DNA of 64,000 nucleotides from Isoetes taiwanensis (GCA_021234155.1 JAJEKV010000052.1:2166077-2230076); one strand, 5' to 3'; shown: positions 1 to 12,003, counted from the first letter of the stretch. Notes: generated by a model from the sequence alone, not told the origin. Numbers and translations are program-made.

Positions 1-202
1 GAGGTTCAAGTCAAGAACCTTAATGGCTATACCTTAATAAACCAAATAATTGAGAACTCTAGAACATGAGGTGAGGTTCAAGTCAAGAACCTTAATGGTT
101 ATACCTTAATAGACCAAATAATTGAGAACTCTAGAACATGAGGTGAGGTTCAAGTCAAGAACCTTAATGGCTATACCTTAATAGACCAAATAATTGAGAA
201 CT
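1..202. repeat. 72-bp tandem repeat, 2.8 copies
   Basis: Units start at 1, 73 and 145 and are almost identical (one a/g and one c/t change). The array runs off the left edge, so its full length is unknown. The third unit breaks at about 202. A short doublet containing GGCATGGCAAATACA follows at 208-246. No protein is evident. Confidence 0.9.
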
Positions 203-246
203 GACAGCGGCATGGCAAATACAGTGGGCAGTGGCATGGCAAATAC

Positions 247-2349
247 ATGATCTTAGCACTTAACATTTAGATAATATTATTTCTTGGTAATAAACTATTT
301 TATTGAGCTGATATTTAGTGCAGTTTAAGGACAGTCCATGTGGAACTAAGGGTGAAAGTAAGCATTGGTATTTTTTGCTTTTTGGAATGGTTCACAGTTT
401 GTTTGCCATTTGGCTGGGAAGGTTGTGGTGGATGAATGTTATGCTTTAGATGACCTGAACCGGCTACAAAACTTGCCCGCGGAAATAACATGGAGTGGTC
501 ATTGCATTGTCTTCCTTTTGCAAAGACAACTTTGGCTGGATTATCAAGCAATAGAGGATTATGCAGGCTCATGGGGTAAAAGACTGTATAGGCGTGGCAT
601 GGACAAGCGCCTGATTCTGCTATGGGCGAGCATGTCAGGGTCATGAGGTCTATATGAGCTCTACTCTTTAGGTGGAATTGTATTTGGGAGATTGGTGGCA
701 CAAAAGTCAGTAAAAGGGAGGATTCATATCAATTCCTCTTTTGAACTAACCGTCTTTCGTCTCTATTAAAATAATAGTTGTCTTTGTGATAGGTCGTGTG
801 GGATGATTGAAACAATTGTTTATGTGCATTCTTCTTTCAATTACTCAAAACACACTTGAGTCGTCATCCTTTGGCAACTATAAGTTGATGTATTTCAAAG
901 TAAAGCAATGCTCAAATTATAGGTAATTTTGAACGTATGATTGGTCCCTGATCAGTTGTGTATACACAAAAACATGTGCTATATTCAAAATCCGATTCTT
1001 TGTGTTATTTGAGGCGGCGACAGCCGCCGCGACAAAGTCTTGTAATAAATAATGATAATGTCTACAAAATACATTTTATCCAATACATATAGCAACGAAG
1101 ATACAATTTATCTCACACAAATACAATACGAACGACGACCATAGACTTATCAATATATTGTCAGATACAGTTCAAGTTCCCAAATTCATATCAGTTCAAA
1201 AGGTAGATGAATCTAGTTTGGAAACACATCTGGAAACTCTAGATGAATTCATTACAAAATTCATAGCAGTGATTCGCGTTCAACATGGCTGAGGTTCATA
1301 TCCAAAACAACAAAAGCACATACATCAGATTATTTGACCGACTTTATATATGATAAAGCTTATTAGAGAAATAGCATAGGCATGTTTCTCATGCCTGGTC
1401 TATGTGATATGGAGCAGGCTTCGGGGAGTGGTCCGCAATAAAAGGCTAAGGCAATTACCATAGGTAGATAATATTCCAATGGTTTAGACAAGGGGGCATG
1501 TTATTCCAAATAGCCATTAAAGCTAAAATGGAAAATAGCTATCTTCAAGCAAAAGGGAGGCATTGAATTATTCCACGCTCAATTATTTTCTGTACAAAAA
1601 GGGAGGGGTCGGGTCGAGATCAAAATAGCCATCCTTTTTATAACAAATGCCTTTTGTAGATAAAAAAGGGTCAGTACAAATACAAATAGGGACTGCTGGC
1701 CAGCTTTCCAGAGACAGAAGATCTTTGCAACTGATTCCGACCTCAGCATTCTGGTTCCTTGTTGTCACTTCAATTTCGACCTTCCCTGCAAAGATCTGAT
1801 CCAGCTTAAGATATTGCATGGAAGCTCCTTTGCCAGCATCGGCTACTTCTTCCCTTGTTGAAGTCGAAAATTGAGCCAAGCCCCGATTTTTTATTGCTTT
1901 AGAGCATATATAAGCCTGAAACTGCTGTAGAACAGATGGTCATGAGCTGAAAGGACAATAAGCCTTAATCAATCCCTCTCATCTTAAATCCTTTGGAAAT
2001 TGCCTTAGCTGTGGATCCGGTTGGGTGGAAACTGGTTGCTCCATATCTTGTTGTGGAAACAATAAACTCTTGCTCTGGTGAAGAGCTAATATAAAATCTC
2101 AATTACTACATCTTGATTTCATATTTTGGTTTATGCTGTTGTAGCTCCAGGGAAATAAGCCTTGCTTAACCCCTACACGTCAGTATCTTGCCTTTGTATT
2201 GAACTGTTATAAGCTAAGCAAGATTTCCTTTGTCTAAGACTTATTGTTAGAAGGGCTTTGAGTAGTAAAGACCCCTTAATTTATATCACTATGACAGGAA
2301 AAGGAAAAATAGTGTAGCATGCTTCCAAACTATTTGCTCCGCCCTCCAT
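247..2349. other. no gene recognised
   Basis: AT-rich sequence without a protein I recognise. The longest open frame on the plus strand is 365-646 (93 codons, Trp-rich, no motif) and is overlapped by an equally long frame on the other strand, which argues against either. A minus-strand frame at 1583-1879 is also unassigned. Confidence 0.5.
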
Positions 2350-2422
2350 AGAATAGAATAGAATAGAATAGAATAGAATAGAATAGAATAGAATAGAATA
2401 TGATTTTATCGTTCACGGAAGC
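2350..2422 (-). mobile_element. (GAATA)n tract next to a LINE 3'-end-like sequence
   Basis: About ten GAATA units are followed by TTTTATCG and CACGGA. The same order, pentamer then TTTTTATCG then CACGGAG, closes the LINE remnant at 8380. I infer a very short 5'-truncated LINE insertion on the minus strand whose tail is the pentamer array. Only about 20 bases outside the repeat match, so a chance microsatellite is possible. Confidence 0.35.
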
Positions 2423-3690
2423 AGCAACAAAACAACAGTATAGCTTGGGCTTTTCTTGCACAGTTAGGGGTCAAACAACCTCGACCATGCATCCAGATCT
2501 TAGCTTAATATCTTTAATGCAGATTTGCTAGAAGTAGAATTTAAGATATAAAAAATGCTAGAGTGAGAGCATGAATCAAAGATCATGACAATATCATATC
2601 ATGCAAGAAGAAGAAAATAAAAGATAACATTAGAAGTAAAAAAAATGCTAGAATGAGAGCATAGTTAGTGAGTGCAAAGAGCGTGAACGTACCAAGAACA
2701 TGTATTGATGAAGAAGCACCAAACTTTCATGTCATATATCACAACTATAAAATCAATTTCTAAGCTGCAATAAAACTCCAAAGATTTCTAACATGCAATT
2801 CTAACTTGCCAAATGCAATAAATTATTGCAAAGTAAAGAATGCAGCAGCATTGTAGGTGTAATCTCCATTGCTAGTTAACCAACAGAGAATTCTCTAAAT
2901 TCCTATATAATCTACGAATTTAAAATGATAGTTCAAAGAAAACAATATGACCAAAGTAATGAAAATGGCACTTCATGCAACTGTTAAGGCCATGCAGCTA
3001 CGACTTTCCAATAGAGATTGAATACACGAAACAACATGTGCTACATAATATCAAGTAGAGATGCAAAATGTGGTTTTGTACCTGGAATTTGCAAGAATCT
3101 TACGTACAAATCAAAATTTAAAGGAAGAAGATTAAAATACATGGTTTGCAAGCAGGAAGTAATTCTTGCATAATCCGTACCAGACATTTGAACTTCTCCT
3201 GTCATGTTCCACAATAGCCAAAAGCAAGTGCTCTCTGTCCATACCACAAAAGAAGAAAAGAAATAGACATAAGAAACCAAAGATTGCTTCTGCCTAATGC
3301 AAAGCAATCTAGCATCCTAAAGAATGCTGGATCCTTCTAAAATGCCGTGTATTTCAAAGGAAATTACAAAACGAAACACCATTGCAAGAAACATAAAAGC
3401 TTGATGTGTACTCCACTTGCAAATTCAGGAATACTATTCTATATTGAGCCATGTGATTATGCAAGAGCTATGAGTCAAATATCACTCCAATCCAAAAACC
3501 CAAACACTTGGCCTGATTATTAATCAATTCCCTGATCCTTTGATCCTTTACTCAAAAGACAATGCATCTAAAGGTGTCCAGAACATCAAAATAAATGATC
3601 ACCATTTTGAAGATCATGTTTACTGCATAAATATAAAATGCATTAGAAACAATCATTTTTTTTTTCCTTTGAAGGTACGGAATTTTTATA
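2423..3690. other. no gene recognised
   Basis: AT-rich sequence, with a short motif near 2560 repeated near 2640 (an 'aaaaaatgctagaRtgagagcat' type doublet). The minus-strand open frame at 3041-3307 shows no recognisable domain. Confidence 0.4.
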
Positions 3691-3693
3691 TTA

Positions 3694-3790
3694 TCTTCTT
3701 ATATTATAAAATTATACCGTATGTTTGTTGTGAATGGTGCCCCAGATCGGACAGTTGAGGATTTGATCGACCAACGGTGAAGATGACGCG
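3694..3790 (+). mobile_element. Helitron-like 5' terminus
   Basis: After an A, the sequence begins TC and continues TTATATTATAAAATTATACC, then reads into a stretch with CAGATCGGACAGTTG and CCAACGG. It closely resembles the 5' end at 10487, whose element has a canonical Helitron 3' end. No matching 3' hairpin plus CTAG was found downstream before 5.3 kb, so the element may be truncated or may extend through the polypurine tract. The exact first base is ambiguous (3694 or 3697). Confidence 0.35.
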
Positions 3791-3837
3791 TGCGTGCTTT
3801 TATTGCTTCAATACGATTCACTCAATCCGGCAGTCAA

Positions 3838-5257
3838 AGGGCGACAGGGAAAAAGGGAAAAGAGAAAGGAAAAGAGAGGAGGAAACTGAGAAAAATGAAA
3901 AGGGAAGAAGAAAAGGAGGAAAGGGAAAAAAGAAAGGGAAGGGAAAGGGGCATAGGAAAAGGGAAAGGGAAAAGAAAAAGGAGGGAGGGGGAGAGCAAAA
4001 AGGACACTGAGAAAGGGGAAAAGGAAAAGGATGGGGAAAGGTACAAAAGGGAAGGGAAAGGGAAAAGAAAAAGGGAGGGGAAAAGGAAAGGGAAAATGGA
4101 CATGGGAAAAAGAGGAAGAGGAAAGGAGGAAAAGAGAAGCGGAAAAAGGGAAGAGAGAACGGAGAGAGGAAAGGGGAAAAGAACAAAGGAGGCAAGAAAG
4201 GGAAGGAACAAGGCTACGATGAAAAGGGAAGAGGGAAAGGGCGGGCAAATGGAAGGAAAAAAAAGGCACTGTAAAAAAAAAGATGAGAAAAAAGTAGAAA
4301 AAGGGAAGGGAAAAATAACATGAGAAAAAAAGGAAAGGGCAAGACAAAAGAAAAAGAAGCAGAAGAGGAGAAAATGGAAGGGAAAAAGGGCACGAGAAAA
4401 TGCGAAAGCGAGAAAGGGTCGTGAGGAGGAAAAAAGAAGAGAAAAAAAGCTATTGGTAAAAGGGAAAGGAAAAAGAGAAGGGGGGAAAGGAAGCGAAGGG
4501 GATGAGAGAACAGGAATGTGAAAAGGGGGGCAGAAAAAAGAGAAGGGGGAAATTAATAAAGGGAAAAGGGAAAAGAAAGGAGTGGGAAAATGGAAAAGGG
4601 AAACGTGAAAAAAGGGGAAAAGGCAAATGGGAAAAGACAAAAAGGAAAAAAGAGGGGGGGGGAGAGGTTTGAAATAGGAAAACAGAAAAGGGGAGGGGAA
4701 AGAAAAGAAAGAGCAAAATAGAAAACGAGAAAATGAAGAAGCAAAATGTGAAGAAAGGCGAAAAGGGGAGCGAGCGTGGGAAAATGGAAGAGAAAAAGGA
4801 AATGGAAAAGACGGAAGAGGGAAAGGGTGAGGAAAGGGAAAAAGGGAAGGAAAACATGGCATGAAAAAAGGAAAAGGAAAAGTGGAAAAAGAAAAAGGAA
4901 GGGGCAAAGGGCATTAGAAAAAAGGGAAGACGCAAGGGCTGGAGAAAGGCAGAAAATGGAAGAGAAAGAAAAAGGAAAAAGAAAAGGCAGGGAGAAGGGA
5001 AAAGAAAAGGGAAAAGGGAAAGGAAATGAAAAAGAAAAAGGAAAGGTGAAAGGGGGAAGGGAAACTTGAAAAAAAAAGGCACGAGAAAAAGGGGAAGATG
5101 GAAATGGGAAAAAGGAGGGGGAAAGCACACAGGAAAAGGAGAAAAGGCAAACACGAATTGGAGAAAATGGCAAAGGGAAAATAGAAATGGAAAACCAGGG
5201 AAGCAGAAAATAGAAAAGGGAAAAGGGATAAATGGAATAGTGAAAAAAAGAAAAACT
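3838..5257 (+). repeat. 1.4-kb polypurine (GGGAAA/GAAAAG) tract
   Basis: The plus strand is almost entirely A and G for about 1,420 bases, built from degenerate GGGAAAAGG and GAAAAAG words with only scattered T and C. It is open in several frames on both strands, giving Lys/Glu/Arg/Gly-rich or Phe/Ser/Pro/Leu-rich translations. This is a composition effect and not coding. Homopurine tracts with mirror symmetry are known to form triplex (H-DNA) structures in vitro, which is possible here. It lies just downstream of a Helitron-like 5' end. Confidence 0.9.
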
Positions 5258-5330
5258 AGCATTTGTTATCAAGCACATAATGGGCCATATATGCACCACA
5301 TTTGACCCTTATATATGAATCTTGAGCCAC

Positions 5331-5573
5331 ATTGATATGGTATATGGGGTATGTGATAAAGCATGGAAAGGTTGGGGTCCATTGGGTAATGATTTCCTTG
5401 AAGGATCCGCCCTTTTGGTGTGTTGATTATCACTAGAAGTGCTAGTGCGTAACATTTGGTATTAGAATAGAGTAGAATAGAATAGATTTTTTAGCGACAA
5501 GGTTCAATTTCTCGTGGCAACATTGGTGTGTTCCACATGCTTGAGGGCAAGCATCTCGAGGAAGGGGAGGAAT
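5331..5573 (+). mobile_element. partial LTR plus 3' internal end of an LTR retrotransposon
   Basis: Bases 5331-5459 repeat at 5572-5700 at high identity (offset 241). Between them is a short GAATAG tract and then about 90 bases ending in a purine-rich run, GAGGAAGGGGAGGAAT, directly before TGATATGG. That is the expected look of a polypurine tract next to a 3' LTR. I infer a truncated 5' LTR or tandem LTR copy, a scrap of internal sequence, and then the 3' LTR. Confidence 0.5.
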
Positions 5574-6390
5574 TGATATGGTATATGGGGTATGGGATAA
5601 AGCCTGGAAAGGTTAGGGCCCATTGGACAATGATTTCCTTGAAGGATCCGTTCTTTTGGTGTGTTGGTTATCACTAGAAGTGCTAGTGCGTAATATTTAA
5701 TTGATACGAATATGGTAGCTCGGGGGAGTGGTCTTGGATGTTAGTCTTGGCGGACTAGCGTGTGTGTCTAAGTTAGGCAAATTATTGGTAAGGCAAGGCA
5801 AGGCAACCTATGGTCTATATTTATGATGCTTAAAAGGCTTAGCTAAATAAAAAAAGGGCTAAAGTCATAGCAGAGACCTATAAATAGATGTTGAACTTCA
5901 TTTACACATATCTCGGCAACCAGAGCTCTGATTGAGGCGATTTTTACTTCACTGAAACTGACTCAGAGTCTAGTTTTTGGATTGAAGTAACACTTCCTGT
6001 GATTCATTCGAATATGATAGATATGGCCGGAAGAGTGATAGGAGGTCAAAGAAGATTGCTCATTTCATTCGCTCTTGAATCTGATTCTAAGAAAGCCATT
6101 ACTTTTTCCTAGAGCTTCTGTTGTTCTTGTTCAATAACCTGTTACTATCCTAGAGCCTAACTCTTGGTGTTTTATATTGAGGACTACTAGCTCGTGGGAG
6201 GAGCTACTAGTGGAAGCTGATTGTCAGGCCTTGCCATAATTCTGCCAGTTCTTAGCACTAAACGACCCAGTTGGGTGGTGAACTACCATAGATTGATTCT
6301 TGTAACTTGACCTAGCTCTGGTTTTAGTGAACTAGAGCTTGACTAAGCTGATTTTGTGTTTATTTCAAATAGAGAACCTTTTGCCATTGC
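5574..6390 (+). mobile_element. LTR of a retrotransposon (3' or solo)
   Basis: The sequence starts TGATATGG after a polypurine-like run and carries a TATA-type signal CCTATAAATAG near 5878. The following bases, ACATATCTCGGCAACC and GCTCTGATTGAGGCGA, match the region after a second TATAAAT near 63.28 kb in order and spacing. The 3' limit is not defined because I could not find a primer-binding site; 6390 is an estimate. Confidence 0.45.
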
Positions 6391-8379
6391 TCTAGATGGA
6401 TTACAGATTGGGATATGAAAGGTATGGTTCATTGATGTGATCCATAACACATATGCAGTTAATTAAGAGCATGGTAATATGCATCTCCCATAAGCTGTAA
6501 ATAGTTGAGCTTTGCAACTACAAATTCATTAAATGCATCAGCATTTGCTCGGGTTTGAAGTTAGGGTGGTATGCTTGAGAATAGATCATACCACATAGTT
6601 GATGCTCATTTGGAAGCATGTGATTTATTTTAGAAGCTTGAATATTTGTGACAATACATGTCATTTATTTCAGAAGCGTGAATATTTGTGACAATACATG
6701 TGATTTCATATGCATACTTTAGGTCATCTAAAGTCCATCCCACATCTGGCCTTTCTTGCGCGACCCTTAAAATAGGTCTTTGTTTCCCTTGCTTTATTTT
6801 GGGCAATTATTATTATAGTACTAATGATTGATTTTAGTTTTGCAATTTATCCACGACTAAATGTGATAGCTTTTGCTAATGTTGTAGGTTTATAGAAGTA
6901 ATTTGCAGTTGTTGAACCTTTGGAGAGTTATTGCTCATCTACACATTTAAAACTTTAGCCTACTTGATGTGCAATTCACATCTTGAATATATAGCGCGTA
7001 TGAATCTAATTATTTAAAATTACTTACTTATAAGAGAATTATAGGATTCAAATTTTGCTTAGAGTCTTAATTTTAGTGAGACTATAGTGGCATAGATAAA
7101 ATATGGCTCTTTTCATATACTCCGCTTTTGGTTAAGGACTACAATACTTAATGCATTCACTTTATTTGATAAACAACCATAAATGCTTGAGTCTTTGTTG
7201 AAAAATTATTATATCATATATAATAACACAATATTTCCAAGTTCTTTGCATCGTTTTTCATTGCAATGTCATGTGTTTTGTATGTTTGGAAAAACTCACG
7301 AGCACCTATCATGCTTTGAATGCTAAATTTATGGCAAACAAAGCCATCTCTCAAATCTACACAATATAGAAATAGGGTTGTTGTTTTTTTGTCTAAGGTG
7401 CATTTATATGTTGACACATGGCGAGGCCTACAACCCGGAATGGAAGTCGGGTACCCTAATTCCAGGTTACAGGTTCAACCGGTCGCCTTGTTCTTTTCTT
7501 CTTGTTTTTTCAGCTTCAGTTAAATACTTATTCCAGCACGTAATTTTTTTCTTTCAATACATGTTAAAATTCAAAACCAACTTCAGATTCAAAAGCCAAA
7601 ATTGGTTTTGCATTCAAAGATCAAAAGCCACTGTCAGTTTTAAACATTCAAAAGCCACTGTAATTTTTACAAACAACACAAATACAAACTGTGATTTTCC
7701 AGAAGAAAGCCGATAGCAAAATCCCGTTTTTCCTGCAAAGAAGCACTACAACGAAGGATAGATTCTTTAAGAAGGCACTGAAACTACCATTTTAGCATGG
7801 CTGACTCTACTAGATTTGATAAAAGGTAATGACAAAAGATAATAGCAAGGATGCTTGGAAACGAAAAAATAATGGCATTTAAGCCATGAGGAAGATTCTA
7901 CAAAGAAAGGGATAAGTTTCCATGGGCGGCCCTCATCTAAAGCTTCAAAGATCAGAGCTTTTCTTCATTTTTCCTGCCCTGCTGCCTCACTCGTTCATTC
8001 TGAGTACCTGTACATGCAACTAAAAATATTTCCACATCTGCACTTACATCCCAAAAGAACTGCCATTTTTCTGAAACTAAGAGTTCTGTAGGACTCCTAA
8101 GTATTAAGAGCAAGATTTAGCAGGGCCCGATCCTCCATAACCATCTGCAACACACACGATAAGATTATTAACAAGAAAAAACTTGCATGCAAGAGAATGC
8201 AAGAAGTTTGCATTAAAAAATTTACCTGATACCCAGATTAACATCAAAACTCGCCGTAATAGACATGTAACTTGGCCAGCGCCTTCATTAGTTGCCGAAA
8301 TAGAGATGTAACTGGCCCATCACCTTCATTTGCATGGGCTGAAGAGATGGCCGCTCCGACGGCGTGGCGCAGAGGAGGA
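6391..8379. other. no gene recognised; one 40-bp tandem duplication
   Basis: A 40-bp unit is repeated at 6621-6660 and 6661-6700 with three differences. A short motif with CAAAAGCCACTGT recurs near 7620-7660. No coding sequence is supported, and the open frames on both strands are short and overlapping. Confidence 0.45.
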
Positions 8380-9495
8380 GAATAGAATAGAATAGAATAA
8401 AATAGAGTTTTTATCGTACACGGAGATCAATTGGCCTGTGGGACCCAAACACTTGGCGCAGCAAGTGTATTACTGTCCCGGTTAAAAAAAAACCCCTCCC
8501 CGCCCGAAAGGGTTGTTTGGGGGAAAAACCGTGACAGGAATAGGTTTGCTGTCAGACTGTACAAATACAAATACAAATACAAATGGGGGACAGAAATATG
8601 TACATGTATCAAGTAAGAGCCCGAGGACCGAGCTGATCTCGACGATCCATGATCTGTTAAATGTATGAGCCCAACCTCCGTACCGAGCTTGTGCTTAGCA
8701 TCTCATGCAGGGGCTGGCCAGGATGGACCAGCTCAGCATAGTGTATCCGAATGTCATCATATGTCGGACAACTCTGAAGGGTGTAGACAGCTCCAACCTG
8801 GTAGCGTTGACAAAGCCTCTCCTGACGTAGCTCCCCAACCCATCTCCCTGTCTCAATCTGGAGACGATGTGTACTTGTGCGGATAGAGACAATGGATCTG
8901 CACTTTTTCATGGATAGATGGAGGCGCAGGTAGCATTGCGGGCCCCGCTCCAACATGGGATTTATGTTGCGTTGATAATGTGCCATCTTGACCTGTTCAA
9001 GGATGCTGGCATCCCATAGCTTACTAGGAAGCATGCTTCAAGGTACTGTCTGAGACTGCGGCGATCTGCCTCCGTTTGCACTTGGATGCACCTGTGCTCC
9101 TGCACATTCCATCTGGCCAGCCACTGACCTCTCTTTTTCCTCCAGCAGGCTTTTCGTCATTGAGGCCCCATTGCCATAGTGTAAGCGAAGTCAGGGAGAC
9201 GAGTATCGTCCATGCTGACCACCTTCTGGAAGTAGACGATGTGTCTATCAAGGGCCCCTCTTTGAAGAGGCAAGAAACCTGTTTCCCGCAACAGTATCTG
9301 GTATGGGACTGTAGACTTCACCCCCAGGGCCCGTGCCAAGAAAGCTTTCTGCACCTGCTCCAAGTCATTCCAAGTGGCGAGGGAAATCACCGGGCCCCAG
9401 ACCTTGACCCCATACAAAAGCACAAGTTCTACTAGCACCTTGAATAGGTGCGATTCGTAGGCCCAATCATAGAGCTCTGCCTTGTGGCTAGAAAA
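8380..9495 (-). mobile_element. 5'-truncated non-LTR retrotransposon (LINE), pentamer tail
   Basis: Reading on the minus strand, reverse-transcriptase C-terminal sequence (9438-8657) is followed by a 3' UTR with a G/C-rich foldback (8484-8530) and a (TATTC)n tail at 8406-8380. Two relatives lie at 54740-55340 and 55503-56120. The 5' end stops near 9495, close to the same point where the 55.3-kb copy loses similarity. No target-site duplication was found. Confidence 0.7.
8657..9438 (-). pseudogene. LINE ORF2 C-terminal fragment, frameshifted
   Basis: The first segment (9438-9157) contains LLYGVKVWGP, then TWNDLEQVQKAFLARALGVK and ILLRETGFLPL, the conserved post-RT region of a non-LTR retrotransposon family with 'LLYG.EVWG...W..IE..QK.FL...LGVK' motifs. 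The second segment (9034-8657) holds the terminal region, with RLQIETGRW and a degenerate Cys/His cluster ending SCPTYDDIR. The two are out of frame with each other, so at least one frameshift lies near 9050-9150. No RT catalytic core is present because the copy is 5' truncated. Confidence 0.7.
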
Positions 9496-9599
9496 TCAAT
9501 ATTCCAAAGCGACTTCACCAGGGGTCGAACATGAAATCTCCAGTTTTGTAAGAAAACAAGGCAAAAGGGCGCAAAAAATTTCTCCCCTATCTCTGTTTT

Positions 9600-9836
9600 G
9601 TGGGGGAAGGGCACTTGGTCCCCCTTTCCGGGTGGCTGGTGACCTGCTCCCCGCTAACGCCGGTCGCGGGACCCCACCGTTCACCTGGAAAGGGGTCCCA
9701 AATGCCCTTCCCCCATACATTCTTTACCTTTTTAAAGGATACATCTTCATCTTCCACTGGCCACCCGAAAAGGGGTCCCAAGTACCCTTCTCCCGTACAT
9801 TCTTTACCTTTTTAAAGGATATATCTTCATCTTCCC
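9600..9836. repeat. small foldback unit with an internal 77-bp direct repeat
   Basis: A 68-bp segment at about 9692-9758 recurs at 9769-9836 (period 77), both containing ATTCTTTACCTTTTTAAAGG. The left part (about 9602-9636, GGGGAAGGGCACTTGG ... CGGGTGGC) is the reverse complement of the start of the second repeat (GCCACCCGAAAAGGGG ...). It therefore combines an inverted and a direct repeat. Function unknown. Confidence 0.65.
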
Positions 9837-9849
9837 TCCCAGATTAGTC

Positions 9850-10486
9850 TCTGCTCTTTCAATAAGAACTACACTATATTACGAACCAAGATGCTTGGCA
9901 TACACAACTCCTTATGCTTGGCAATGTTGGGATACTGGTGTTCAACATATAGATTGCTTGCATGGTCCCCCAGATAATCCCACCTTATATAATGCCATCT
10001 TATAATTTATAAGGACACCCAAATAGCTTTTTGTTTTGTTTTTTATGCTAGCACAAAAAAAGCTTCCAAGCCACTAGGTACATTTTGTGCATGCTGTCCT
10101 TACCCAAAACCATTGTTAGCCCTGCCCTAAATTCTTTCCATATGCAAGGCATGTACTTATTCTTTTATAAATAAAATCTAAAATATCTAGCCTTAAAAAA
10201 ACAAGGTGCTGCGCACGGAGGGTTGCCCTCCGTGACCCGAGGGATGAAGTGACTTTATAATGATAAAGTTAGACTCGCACATCGTATTTGCATCCCAACA
10301 GTAGCCAGTCCACGTAAGTAGATAAATGAAATCGTAAAGCATATGATAATAGCCAGTCCACGTAAGTAGATAATTGAACAAATAAGAATATAGATTAGTT
10401 ATCTATAGTCATGATTTCCTTCTATAGGGGAGGGCCATTAATGAAAGACCATGTGGATCTTATTACAAATACTAATACATTTTCTA
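9850..10486. other. no gene; short hairpin and a 49-bp doublet
   Basis: At 10211-10231 a perfect hairpin, CACGGAGGG-TTG-CCCTCCGTG, precedes ACCCGAGGGATGAA. A near copy of this motif lies at 23618. At 10302 and 10351 the phrase AGCCAGTCCACGTAAGTAGA is repeated. No coding region is seen. Confidence 0.5.
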
Positions 10487-10510
10487 TCCTATATTATAAT
10501 GTTATACCGT

Positions 10511-11349
10511 AATTCCTGGATTTGGATCCAGCCCTAGATCTGACGGCCACAAATAACCTAACCAAGATCAAAGGGTCCAAACAAAGCCCCTTTTTCTTAA
10601 ATGTGATCTCCTTTTTTTAGAGAGTCCAAACAAAGCCCTTTTTTTTCCAAGCCACGAAATCCCATTATTGCCACAATTTATTTTCAGAGCTTGCTACGGC
10701 AGGGATCAATCAGTCCAATAAAAGACAAGAAAGGGCTTTAAGGTTTTTCTTACCTCCCGACCGAACCATTGAGTTTCTAGCAACAGGTCCTGGCACCTGG
10801 CTATGGCTACCAGAGTGATTTAGGGAGCTTTGTGAGCTCTGGAGCCTACGTCCAAGTCCTAGCAACAACCATGGTATATGTGCAATTACTTAGATACAAG
10901 CTAGAAGCAGATAAAGAAAGATTTCTAGGTAATTCCTGGATTTGGATCCAGCCCTAGATCTGACGGCCACAAATAACCTAACCAAGATCAAAGGGTCCAA
11001 ACAAAGCCCCTTTTTCTTAAATGTGATCTCTTTTTTTTAGAGAGTCCAAACAAAGCCCTTTTTTTCCAAGCCACGAAATCCCATTATTGCCACAATTTAT
11101 TTTCAGAGCTTGCTACGGCAGGGATCAATCAGTCCAATAAAAGACAAGAAAGGGCTTTAAGGTTTTTCTTACCTCCCGACCGAACCATTGAGTTTCTAGC
11201 AACAGGTCCTGGCACCTGGCTATGGCTACCAGAGTGATTTAGGGAGCTTTGTGAGCTCTGGAGCCTACGCCCAAGTCCTAGCAACAACCATGGTATATGT
11301 GCAATTACTTAGATACAAGCCAGAAGCAGATAAAGAAAGATTTCTAGGT
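10511..11349. repeat. 420-bp perfect-period tandem duplication
   Basis: Copy 1 is 10511-10930 and copy 2 is 10931-11349, differing at only a handful of positions (two homopolymer lengths and about three substitutions). The unit begins AATTCCTGGATTTGG, directly after the Helitron terminal sequence, and ends GATTTCTAGGT. Such low divergence implies a recent event inside the Helitron. No protein is encoded in the unit. Confidence 0.95.
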
Positions 11350-12003
11350 ATATGCTCTGTTTCGTTTCTAGCTTCAATTTCTCGATCTTTCTTAGGAGAA
11401 TAGACAACAAGGAGTCGATTCATCTGCGGGATGGCTATGTTATTTCTGGAATCACATTATGTAAGTAGCGGCCACCACTGGGATGCCGTTAAAGCTTCTT
11501 AAGCGGACAGATCCCCAGATTCACGCTTCTTTAATCTATGTTTTGTCATCTACTTTTGTGTACAGAGGTTTGAGGCTGGTTGGGGCGTCCTGACAAGTAA
11601 GGAGGTGAGTTTTTTTCTTGATATAGGCTAAGCTCTTCATTTGTAGAACCAGGTTCATAAGCTCAAACCAAGCCAGCACAGGGGTTTTGTTATTTTAGCT
11701 GCTTCATTTTGTTTCTTTTAATATTGTCTCGGGCCAAGTATCTCCACATTCATATTTCATACTGCAGTATGAAGTCACTTTTAGAGTTGTATGAATTGAT
11801 GAGGTGACTTTTATAGTGATAGAAATTTAGAAACTGGGAAAATGTTGCTGGCAAAATCATAGGTGGCAGCTCCAGATTTTTTCCCGTCATTGTGCTTCTT
11901 GCACACAAACATTTTCTTCATGCTTTACAATTAAAATTATTTTGCTTCCACTAATAACTCCTTCCCTTTGCTTCTACGTGCTGAGGCACTTAAGTTCTCT
12001 ATT

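Noticed and set aside
1-202. CRISPR-like array
   Set aside because: The repeats are directly adjacent 72-bp units without unique spacers, in a eukaryotic context.
315-701. Overlapping plus and minus frames of about 100 codons
   Set aside because: Neither shows a domain, a good start context or codon bias; each shadows the other.
3790-5305. Many long open frames on both strands (up to 357 codons)
   Set aside because: All lie in the polypurine tract; few stops arise because the strand lacks T. The translations are simple Lys/Glu or Phe/Ser/Pro runs.
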